From: Desulfobacteraceae bacterium
GTDB taxonomy: Bacteria; Desulfobacterota; Desulfobacteria; Desulfobacterales; Desulfobacteraceae
Direction: 5' to 3'
DNA length: 5,679 bases
NCBI GenBank assembly: GCA_003354055.1
Contig: PIVQ01000499.1
Span: 1-5,679, forward strand
The position numbers and the translations under genes are program-made. Each line of letters opens with the position of its first letter. Positions within the stretch are counted from its first letter, which is position 1. Below are positions 1-5,679 of this stretch, one piece after another. Below the pieces are notes generated by a model that worked only from the letters and a program-made list of their open reading frames with translations, was not told the DNA's origin and made no database searches.

Positions 1-3000
1 GAAATGCCGGGAGCTGCTCTGAAAATCTATGAGAGCCACCAGGCCCTGTTTAAAGGGGTGCAAAAAGGAGAGATCAAGGTCTTTATCTGTGATACCCCCA
101 CGGCACTGTACTTTCTGACAAAAAAACAACTCATCTCCCGGTACCGGTATCATCCCTCAAAACCTCTGTATCGCAAACCTTTTTTTGCTGCGGTACGGGA
201 AGGAAATCAATCCTTGATCCGGCTGATCAATGAGGGATTGGCCGTCATTTCCCCGGAAGAAAGGGCAGCCATTGAACGCCGATGGATGGGAACTGCGCCT
301 GAGTTGACACGTAATCAGGTCATCATCGGGGTCGACCAGTCATTTGCCCCATTCAGTATGCGGTCTGCCAATGGTGAACCTTCGGGGTTACTGGTGGACT
401 ATTGGCAGGCCTGGGCCCGTAAAACAGGACAGAATGCAGTCATTCGTCTTTATGAACGCCAGGAGGCTGTGAATGCATTAAAAGATGGGGTGATTGATAT
501 CCTGTCCACCTTTCCGTCCAGAAAGACAACCCAGGGGTGGGTGGGGTTTTCTGCGCCCTATTATCGACTTGACTGGTATCTGTATCAGCCCCTGAGCAGA
601 TACGGACAGGATATTTTTGAGATACATCCGGATACTGATTTTATCGATCTGACCATCGGGACATTGGAAAATTCCCGGATCCAGGAGTGGCTGGATGAAA
701 AGATGTACGGGCCGATGGTGATCGAATTTGACACAACGGAACAAATGATCATTGCAGCCGGCCAGTCACGCATAGACGGATTTCTTGCCACGCCCCAGGA
801 AATGGCAGTGCTGCCTGGGCAGATGGGGGTACCGGGAAGCTTTTCCAGAAGCCGTATCCCTGTATTGAAAATGACGGCAAGGGCAGGGGTCAGAAACTTT
901 AACCCCGGTTTGGTCGAGGCCATTGAATCAGGGTATAACCGGATGTCCCAGGTTGAAAAAGCCAGGATTGAGGCCAGGTGGATTTCCGAGCCTAAGCTGC
1001 GGGTGTATTCTCCGGGCAATAAATCCATTCAACTGTCTGATGACGAAGAAAAATGGCTTACAGAGTTAAAACTGGCCGGCACACCGATCAGGTTGGGGGT
1101 AGAGCCGGCATGGCCCCCCTTTGAATTCATGGGAGATACCCAAGAGTACCTGGGGATGGTCTCGGACATTGTGGGGATATTAAAATCACGATTGGGGATT
1201 TCCATTGATCTTGTATCTGATCCTTTAGCATCCGGAGTTGACGTGATTCCCGCAGCTTTTTCTTTTGAAGCCCATCGGAGTGCCATGGCTTACACCCGAC
1301 CCTATCTCAGCTTTCCCTGGGTTATTATCACCCGGACCCAGGCCCCTTTAATTACAGGGTTACTGGATATGAAGGATAAAATCCTGGCCTGTGACAATAA
1401 TTATGAATCTTTCAGGCGGTTGAAACAGGACTGGCCCAGGGTCCGTTTAATGGGGGTGGAATCCACCCATGAAGGGTTAAAGACGGTATTGTCCGGCAAG
1501 GCTGACGGGTATCTGGGAAATCTGGCACTTGCCGGATACCAGATCCAGGCGCATAATTACAACACTCTGAAGGTGGCGGCCGCCACAGCCATTGACAATG
1601 GCGGACTTGTATTTGCTGTACGAAAAGACTGGCCCGAACTGGTCAGCATTCTGAATAAAGGCATTGAATCCCTCACTTCTGACGAACTGGACCAGGTCCG
1701 CCAGAAGTGGTTTACAGTGCGGTTTGAGCAGAGTGCGGAAATGGCTGTTATAAGAAAAATGGCGTTGAGAATTTCTATTGGCGTACTTCTGGTTTTTATT
1801 CTGGTTTTGTTCTGGAACCGGATGATCCGGCGGCGGGAAGAACGATTCCGGTGTCTGACAGAGCATGGTACCGATATTATTCAGGCCTTTACCAGGGAGG
1901 GCAGGCTCGTCTATGTCAGCCCCTCTCATTCAACGGTATTAGGCTATCGGATAAAAAAGATCAAAAATCAAAGTGTATTTAATTACATTCATCCGAATGA
2001 TGTTCGAGAATTCCGGTTGATGCTTGATAAGTTGATTCAGACGGGAGGAACTGCCACCCATGTTTACCGGATACGGCATTTTCTCGGCCATGACCTGTTT
2101 TTTGAATCCCATTGCATGAATTTGCTTCATAACAGGGCCATCAAGGCCTTTGTTCTAAACAGCCGGGACATAACAGACCCGTTGAAGGCAAGAAAAGAGA
2201 TAGAACAGGCCAAGGAATCTGCCGAAGCTGCAAACCAGAGTAAAACCGATTTTCTGGCAGGTCTCAGTCATGAAGTCAGAACCCCGTTGAATGCCATTTT
2301 GGGGATGACAGAAATGACCCTGAATACCGATCTTACAAACCGGCAGAATAAAAATCTCACTGCCGTGTTTTCAGCTGCCAGGCACCTAAAAGCCGTTATC
2401 AGCGATATCCTTGATTTCTCCACCATTGAAGCCGGAAAGATGAAGATCCGCCAGAGAGAATTTCGTCTGGACCGGTTTCTGGAAAATCTCGACTATACCT
2501 GGCGATTTGAAGCGGAGAAAAAAGGCCTTCAATTCGATTTTAAGGTATCAGATAAAATTCCGGGACTGGTGAAATCCGACCCTGTCCGTTTGGGGCAGAT
2601 TCTTACCAATCTTTTGTCAAATGCCGTGAAATTTACCTTAAAGGGCAAGATCAGTTTCAGGACCGGTCTTCTCGACCTGCCTGAAAAGGGACGATCCGGG
2701 TCTTCCATGATGCTGTTTTTTGAGATTAAAGACACAGGCATTGGAATAGCTTCCGATCATACTGAGAAGATCTTCCAGCGGTTTACCCAGGCCCAGGGAT
2801 CCATCACCAGAGAATACGGCGGGACAGGTCTGGGGCTTGCCATTTGCAAAGAAATGGCCCAGCTCATGGGAGGAACCATTGAGGTCAAAAGTGAGCCGGG
2901 CAGGGGAAGCTGCTTCACCCTTAAACTTCCCTTTGTCTCCTTAGGCGATGAGGTGGAAAATCAGGGGCCGGGATCGACCGGTGAGCCTGCCATTGCCCCG

Positions 3001-3735
3001 GACCTGACCCTGCTTCTGGCTGAAGATGATCCTGTGAACCAGGCTGTGTTTAGGGAAATGCTTGACGCCTTTGGCTGCAGGGTGCTTCATGCCGGAGATG
3101 GTGAACAGGCATTGGCGCTTCTGAAGGAGAATGATATAGACATGGTCTTCATGGATATTGAGATGCCCCGTATGGACGGGTTGACTGCTTCCAGTCATAT
3201 CAGGCAGGGCCTGGCTGGAGAGAGGAATCGGGCAATACCTATTATTGCAATGACCGCCCATGTGCTGAAAGAATTCCGGTCTAAAACAAAATCCGTCGGC
3301 ATGGATGAGTTTATCCCCAAACCGATTGAACGCCGGGATCTCATCGAGATTATTACCCGGTATCAGCCTGACAGTAAACCTTCGACTAAAGATCCTTTGG
3401 TTGACAGGGCAAAAGCATTGGCATCCCTGGGAGGAAATGAGCAACTGCTGGAAACAGTGTATGGGATTTTTACGGCTGAAACTCCGGCCCTAATATCAAA
3501 TCTTGAATCTGCCTTAGAATCCGGTGATTTCAAAGCGATTGGCTTGGCTGCCCATACACTTAAGGGTGCCGGCGGCAGGGTATACTCGGAGCGCGCCGTT
3601 TTAGTTGCTGCCAGACTGGAAAGTACGGCAAAAAGCGATGATCCTGATATGACTATCGCTCATCAGGCAGGACAAGAGACTTTAAGGGTATTTGAAAACG
3701 TGATAGAGTGTCTTAAAAAAAAGCCACACCCATAA
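1..3735 (+). CDS. Hybrid sensor histidine kinase with tandem periplasmic solute-binding domains (BvgS/EvgS-like), 5' partial
   Basis: Membrane sensor kinase that senses a small molecule, probably an amino acid, through periplasmic domains and feeds a multi-step phosphorelay. Residues are counted from the ATG at base 4. Residues 1-96 are the second lobe of an SBP_bac_3 domain (DTPTALYFL, then an ERRWMG end). A second such domain spans about 104-326 and a third about 352-571. One membrane helix lies at 587-604, followed by a basic RRR stretch. PAS covers about 612-727. HisKA has the phosphorylated His756 in SHEVRTPLN. The HATPase has N873 (N box), DTGIGIA at 910 and GGTGLGLAI at 939. The receiver has Asp1051, with acidic E1007/D1008/D1009, T1084 and K1106. 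The Hpt has His1184 in AAHTLKG. The first solute-binding domain lacks its first lobe and codon 1-3 (GAA) is in frame, so the true start and signal peptide lie upstream and the ATG at 4 is internal. All catalytic residues are intact. Its regulator follows 12 bases downstream. Confidence 0.95.
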   Translation, partial: EMPGAALKIYESHQALFKGVQKGEIKVFICDTPTALYFLTKKQLISRYRYHPSKPLYRKPFFAAVREGNQSLIRLINEGLAVISPEERAAIERRWMGTAPELTRNQVIIGVDQSFAPFSMRSANGEPSGLLVDYWQAWARKTGQNAVIRLYERQEAVNALKDGVIDILSTFPSRKTTQGWVGFSAPYYRLDWYLYQPLSRYGQDIFEIHPDTDFIDLTIGTLENSRIQEWLDEKMYGPMVIEFDTTEQMIIAAGQSRIDGFLATPQEMAVLPGQMGVPGSFSRSRIPVLKMTARAGVRNFNPGLVEAIESGYNRMSQVEKARIEARWISEPKLRVYSPGNKSIQLSDDEEKWLTELKLAGTPIRLGVEPAWPPFEFMGDTQEYLGMVSDIVGILKSRLGISIDLVSDPLASGVDVIPAAFSFEAHRSAMAYTRPYLSFPWVIITRTQAPLITGLLDMKDKILACDNNYESFRRLKQDWPRVRLMGVESTHEGLKTVLSGKADGYLGNLALAGYQIQAHNYNTLKVAAATAIDNGGLVFAVRKDWPELVSILNKGIESLTSDELDQVRQKWFTVRFEQSAEMAVIRKMALRISIGVLLVFILVLFWNRMIRRREERFRCLTEHGTDIIQAFTREGRLVYVSPSHSTVLGYRIKKIKNQSVFNYIHPNDVREFRLMLDKLIQTGGTATHVYRIRHFLGHDLFFESHCMNLLHNRAIKAFVLNSRDITDPLKARKEIEQAKESAEAANQSKTDFLAGLSHEVRTPLNAILGMTEMTLNTDLTNRQNKNLTAVFSAARHLKAVISDILDFSTIEAGKMKIRQREFRLDRFLENLDYTWRFEAEKKGLQFDFKVSDKIPGLVKSDPVRLGQILTNLLSNAVKFTLKGKISFRTGLLDLPEKGRSGSSMMLFFEIKDTGIGIASDHTEKIFQRFTQAQGSITREYGGTGLGLAICKEMAQLMGGTIEVKSEPGRGSCFTLKLPFVSLGDEVENQGPGSTGEPAIAPDLTLLLAEDDPVNQAVFREMLDAFGCRVLHAGDGEQALALLKENDIDMVFMDIEMPRMDGLTASSHIRQGLAGERNRAIPIIAMTAHVLKEFRSKTKSVGMDEFIPKPIERRDLIEIITRYQPDSKPSTKDPLVDRAKALASLGGNEQLLETVYGIFTAETPALISNLESALESGDFKAIGLAAHTLKGAGGRVYSERAVLVAARLESTAKSDDPDMTIAHQAGQETLRVFENVIECLKKKPHP

Positions 3736-3747
3736 TCGAGACGGAAA

Positions 3748-5154
3748 ATGAAATCCATACCTGAACGAAAAACACCCATTCTTATAGTTGATGATGATAC
3801 AGGTTTTCTGCTGACCATCAGGGAAATTCTGGTATCGGCGGGTATGCCCGAGCCCGCACTTGTGTCGGACAGCCGTGACGTCATGGCGCTGTTAAGGGAA
3901 CACCGGTTTAAATTTGTTTTGCTTGATCTGCTGATGCCCCATTTATCAGGAATGGATCTGTTGAGTCAGATCAAGGAAGAATTCTACGACACCGAATGCG
4001 TTATGGTTACGGCCAGTGATGATATTGCCACTGCCGTGTCTGCTATGAAAGACGGGGCCTATGATTATCTGACCAAGCCGGTGCAATATGAGAAGCTGGT
4101 CATTCTTATTCAGCGGGCATTGGAAAGGTATTGCTTGCGTCAGGGACTGTCCTTGTATGAGCGGAAAAATACCCGGGCCGATCTGGCAGATCCGTCTGCC
4201 TTCTCCGACATGGTGGCCATGGACCATGCTATCATCCGGGTGCTTCGCCAGGTTGAAATGGTTGCCCCTACGGAATATTCTGTGGTCATCACAGGGGAAT
4301 CCGGCACCGGCAAAGAGATGCTGGCCAGAAAGATACATGAACTGAGCAATAGATCCGAAGGCCCGTTTGTTGCCCTGAACATGGGGGCGGTGAGCGAGAG
4401 TTTGTTCACAGATGAACTGTTCGGCCATGCAAAAGGGGCCTATACCGGTGCTTCAAAGGAAAGAAGGGGTTTTTTCGAATCCGCACGCGGCGGTACTCTG
4501 TTTCTGGATGAAATCACGGATCTTGATATTACCCTCCAGGCCGGATTGTTGAGGGTGATTCAGGAAAAAGAGTATTACCGGGTGGGCAGCACCCGAAGCC
4601 GTGATGTCGATGTGCGTATTCTTGTGGCTACAAACAGGGACATATTCGAGGAAATCAAACAAAAACGATTCCGGGAAGACCTGTTTCACCGTTTGAACAT
4701 GTTCCATATTGACATCCCGCCTCTGCGTGAAAGACGAGGGGACATTCTGCCACTGGCCCACTTGTTCCTGACCCAGTATACCAAGGAGACAATGAAGAAA
4801 ATTACAAATGTTTCCACTGATTTTTCAGCATATTTAATGGAACAGGATTATCCCGGTAATATCAGGGAATTGAAAAACATGATTGCATCTGCCGTTCTCA
4901 GGGAAAAGACGGATACCCTTAGCTTAACCTCTCTTACCCTGACATCTCAACAGGATATTTTCGCTTCCTCTGATTCCCTGAACGAAGATCGTTCCCTGTG
5001 GCGGCTTGACCAGGTGGAGCAGGATCACATCCTCAAAGTACTGGCGAAAACCGACGATAACCGGACCCAGGCAGCTAAAATTCTGGGTATTGGCCGCAAA
5101 ACCCTGCTTCGCAAATTAAAATCCTACGCGTCCGTTGCTGTCGCAGACAGATAG
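3748..5154 (+). CDS. Sigma-54-dependent NtrC-family response regulator
   Basis: Cytoplasmic transcription activator of 468 residues, the normal length for NtrC-type regulators. The receiver (about 10-122) has acidic D15/D16/D17, phosphorylated Asp60, T88 and K110. The AAA+ domain (about 152-385) has Walker A GESGTGKE at 183-190, the sigma-54 contact loop GAYTGA at 230-235 (Tyr in place of the commoner Phe), Walker B with D254/E255, arginine-finger region RFREDLFHRLN at 307-317, and YPGNIREL with sensor-II R373. A Fis-type helix-turn-helix lies at about 425-460 (NRTQAAKILGIGRKTLLRKL). ATP hydrolysis by this domain opens sigma-54 polymerase bound at -24/-12 promoters. The gene starts 12 bases after the kinase stop, so the two are almost surely co-transcribed and paired. 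The ATG at 3748 is preceded only by a weak purine-rich GAGACGGAAA (3738-3747), which hints at coupling with the kinase. The likely target is the symporter gene downstream, whose upstream region carries sigma-54-type control sites. Confidence 0.96.
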   Translation: MKSIPERKTPILIVDDDTGFLLTIREILVSAGMPEPALVSDSRDVMALLREHRFKFVLLDLLMPHLSGMDLLSQIKEEFYDTECVMVTASDDIATAVSAMKDGAYDYLTKPVQYEKLVILIQRALERYCLRQGLSLYERKNTRADLADPSAFSDMVAMDHAIIRVLRQVEMVAPTEYSVVITGESGTGKEMLARKIHELSNRSEGPFVALNMGAVSESLFTDELFGHAKGAYTGASKERRGFFESARGGTLFLDEITDLDITLQAGLLRVIQEKEYYRVGSTRSRDVDVRILVATNRDIFEEIKQKRFREDLFHRLNMFHIDIPPLRERRGDILPLAHLFLTQYTKETMKKITNVSTDFSAYLMEQDYPGNIRELKNMIASAVLREKTDTLSLTSLTLTSQQDIFASSDSLNEDRSLWRLDQVEQDHILKVLAKTDDNRTQAAKILGIGRKTLLRKLKSYASVAVADR

Positions 5155-5169
5155 CGGGCAATGGCGAAC

Positions 5170-5186
5170 TGTGTCAAAATGACCCG
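5170..5186 (+). promoter_or_regulatory. Putative upstream activator site 1 (17-bp, 7-3-7 inverted repeat)
   Basis: Reads TGTGTCA-AAA-TGACCCG: two imperfectly inverted 7-base arms around a 3-base spacer. It matches site 3, read on the opposite strand, at 15 of 17 positions. Its centre (5178) is about 255 bases upstream of the predicted symporter start point, within the range for sigma-54 enhancer sites. That the adjacent NtrC-type regulator binds here is an inference from position and symmetry. Confidence 0.65.
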
Positions 5187-5188
5187 GC

Positions 5189-5205
5189 TGGGTTGTTTTG
5201 ACACA
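5189..5205 (-). promoter_or_regulatory. Putative upstream activator site 2
   Basis: On the + strand TGGGTTG-TTT-TGACACA. On the minus strand it reads TGTGTCA-AAA-CAACCCA, which matches site 1 at 14 of 17 positions. Its centre is 19 bp from that of site 1, about two helical turns, which would suit side-by-side binding of two regulator dimers. The sites lie in opposite orientation with 2 bases between them. The left arm is the most divergent of the six arms. Confidence 0.6.
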
Positions 5206-5279
5206 TTAACCCTGAAAACCTTGACTTACGCCTCTTTTTCTCTTGATTTTTTCCATCACTCCTGCTCAAAAATAATGAT

Positions 5280-5296
5280 CGGGTCATAATGACACA
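5280..5296 (-). promoter_or_regulatory. Putative upstream activator site 3
   Basis: On the + strand CGGGTCA-TAA-TGACACA, with GTCATAATGAC as a perfect palindrome at the core. It repeats site 1 in inverted orientation with only the spacer differing (15 of 17). All three sites share one exact TGACACA arm and one weaker TGACCCG-like arm. The centre lies about 145 bases before the predicted start point, the usual distance for a sigma-54 enhancer. It sits in non-coding DNA, so coding constraint cannot explain the repeat. Confidence 0.65.
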
Positions 5297-5369
5297 GTTG
5301 ACTCCAGGCCCGATGCTCTCTGAATCTTGAATTCTGAATTTATTACTGTTCTAAGTAGCTGAATTTTAT

Positions 5370-5382
5370 TAATTATTTGATG
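5370..5382 (-). promoter_or_regulatory. Possible IHF-binding site
   Basis: The + strand TAATTATTTGATG corresponds on the minus strand to the IHF consensus WATCAANNNNTTR with one mismatch, at the outermost base. It lies between operator 3 and the -24/-12 element, where IHF usually bends DNA to bring an activator to sigma-54 polymerase. In AT-rich DNA such a match can arise by chance, so position is the main support. Confidence 0.4.
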
Positions 5383-5406
5383 GTGTTTCTGTCAAGTAAT
5401 ACAGCG

Positions 5407-5422
5407 TGGCATATTTTGTGTA
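5407..5422 (+). promoter_or_regulatory. Candidate sigma-54 (-24/-12) promoter of the symporter gene
   Basis: TGGCA at 5407-5411 matches the -24 element. TGTA at 5419-5422 stands in for the -12 element (consensus TTGCA, here GTGTA from 5418). The GG at 5408-5409 is exactly 10 bases from the G at 5420, the required spacing, but the following C is replaced by T. Predicted start is near 5433, giving a leader of about 113 bases. I found no better-spaced sigma-70 promoter between here and the gene. The operators upstream and a sigma-54 activator gene next door raise confidence in a weak match. Confidence 0.55.
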
Positions 5423-5432
5423 ATGAACACAT

Positions 5433-5545
5433 CTATGCTTATATATACGGCTGCACCGTAACCCGGACCAGGTGGTTTGGGATCCCCCCGGAGATATCCG
5501 GGCAGGGGGGCAGTCAACACAAATTAATTATATAAAGGAGCACAA
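5433..5545 (+). promoter_or_regulatory. Structured 5' leader of the symporter gene with three tandem hairpins
   Basis: Three hairpins follow with 1-2 base gaps. The first pairs TACGG (5446-5450) with CCGTA (5456-5460) around CTGCA. The second pairs CCCGGACC (5462-5469) with GGTTTGGG (5474-5481), including two G-U pairs, around AGGT. The third pairs CCCGGA (5487-5492) with TCCGGG (5497-5502) around GATA, extended by CCC (5484-5486) with GGG (5505-5507) past a 2-base bulge. No T-run follows, so it is not an intrinsic terminator. The segment does not show glycine riboswitch core sequences. Its role is unknown: RNA stability, translation control or an unrecognised regulatory RNA are all open. Confidence 0.5.
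5534..5540 (+). promoter_or_regulatory. Ribosome binding site of the symporter gene
   Basis: AAAGGAG lies 5 bases before the ATG at 5546, a strong Shine-Dalgarno match in an unpaired AT-rich stretch downstream of the leader hairpins. It fixes the start codon. It is much stronger than the site before the regulator gene. Confidence 0.85.
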
Positions 5546-5679
5546 ATGGAACTTTTAAACTTAGTGGTGGGTAAAGTCGGCAGTTTTGCCTGGGGACCCA
5601 TCATGATTTTCTTTTTGGTTGGTACAGGAGTATATCTCACCTTTGGGACCCGAGTGGTCCAGTTCAGAAAACTGTTTTA
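5546..5679 (+). CDS. Sodium:alanine/glycine symporter, AGCS family, 3' partial
   Basis: Inner-membrane carrier that takes up alanine, glycine or a related amino acid with sodium. Only the first 44 codons are present, while family members usually run to about 450-500 residues. The visible part shows the typical AGCS N-terminus: a short amphipathic start, AWGP at 15-18, a first membrane helix at about 18-32 (IMIFFLVGTGVYLTF), then the family pattern GTGxYLT followed by VVQFRKLF at 37-44. The start is set by the AAAGGAG site. The gene sits downstream of a sensor-regulator pair and a sigma-54-type control region, so its expression probably depends on that system. The exact substrate cannot be read from this fragment. 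I call the family by recognising the pattern; the absence of the sodium-site helices leaves some doubt. Confidence 0.82.
   Translation, partial: MELLNLVVGKVGSFAWGPIMIFFLVGTGVYLTFGTRVVQFRKLF

Larger units (their letters stand above)
5170..5205 (+). repeat. Near-perfect 16-bp stem inverted repeat with 4-base loop just after the regulator gene
   Basis: TGTGTCAAAA (5170-5179) is matched exactly by its reverse complement TTTTGACACA (5196-5205). The pairing continues inward through two G-U pairs and ACCC/GGGT to a GGCT loop at 5186-5189, giving a 16-bp stem as RNA. It begins 16 bases after the regulator stop codon. It could act as a transcript end or a 3' stabilising hairpin, but it is followed by TTAACCC, not a T-run, so it is not a standard intrinsic terminator. 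The same bases form two regulator-type operators back to back (listed separately), which I consider the better explanation. Confidence 0.7.
5206..5406. other. AT-rich non-coding spacer between operators and promoter
   Basis: No open reading frame with a plausible ribosome binding site was found. It holds T-rich runs (about 5231-5252), operator 3, short TGAAT-type repeats around 5320-5340, and an IHF-like site. No tRNA, CRISPR or insertion-sequence end is visible. A spacer that bends easily between enhancer and core promoter fits sigma-54 control. Confidence 0.6.

Noticed and set aside
478..1286. Minus-strand open frames inside the kinase gene
   Set aside because: They overlap a gene with clear domain structure, show no recognisable motifs and no ribosome binding sites; they are shadows of its codon use.
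3946..4761. Open frames on both strands inside the regulator gene
   Set aside because: The underlying frame encodes intact Walker A, GAYTGA and Walker B motifs; the others show low-complexity shadow proteins.
5231..5275. Terminator from T-runs and A-runs after the regulator gene
   Set aside because: The T-runs are not preceded by a GC-rich stem and the A/T pairing would be weak with a long loop.
5377..5402. Sigma-70 promoter TTGATG / TAATAC upstream of the symporter
   Set aside because: The spacing is only 14 bases and both hexamers are imperfect; the -24/-12 element fits the context better.
5484..5510. Intrinsic terminator or attenuator from the C6/G6 hairpin
   Set aside because: It is followed by CAGTCAACAC, not a T-run, and the next gene has a strong ribosome binding site shortly after.
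5433..5545. Glycine riboswitch, as often found upstream of AGCS symporters
   Set aside because: The conserved core sequences of the glycine aptamer are not visible, and the three short hairpins do not arrange like its three-way junctions.

Overview
The window carries a membrane sensor kinase, its likely partner sigma-54 response regulator, and the first 44 codons of the transporter they probably control, all on the + strand. Codon use, the style of the extended hybrid kinase and the NtrC-type regulator suggest a sulfate-reducing deltaproteobacterium (Desulfobacterota, perhaps a Desulfobacter relative). That placement is an impression from the sequence, not a database result.

Layout. Positions 1-3735 hold a very large hybrid histidine kinase whose N-terminus lies outside the window. 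It has two complete and one partial periplasmic solute-binding domain (SBP_bac_3, the BvgS/EvgS type), one membrane segment, PAS, HisKA, HATPase, receiver and Hpt. After a 12-base gap, positions 3748-5154 encode a full-length NtrC-family regulator (receiver, AAA+ sigma-54 activator domain, Fis-type HTH). A 391-base non-coding region (5155-5545) follows, and then an AGCS-family sodium:alanine/glycine symporter starts at 5546 and runs off the window.

The 391-base region is the most interesting part. It has the full layout of a sigma-54 enhancer-dependent promoter: three matching 17-bp inverted-repeat operators (5170-5186, 5189-5205, 5280-5296), an IHF-like site (5370-5382), and a -24/-12-like element (5407-5422). 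A leader of about 113 bases follows, with three back-to-back hairpins (5446-5460, 5462-5481, 5484-5507) and a good ribosome binding site.

How it may work (inference): an amino acid or related small molecule binds the periplasmic domains. The kinase then passes phosphate His756 -> Asp1051 -> His1184 -> Asp60 of the regulator. The activated regulator binds the three operators and, with IHF bending the DNA, opens sigma-54 polymerase at the symporter promoter. The structured leader could add a second, RNA-level control. The individual protein families are well known. The operator family, the leader and the specific sensor-to-symporter circuit are what look undescribed.
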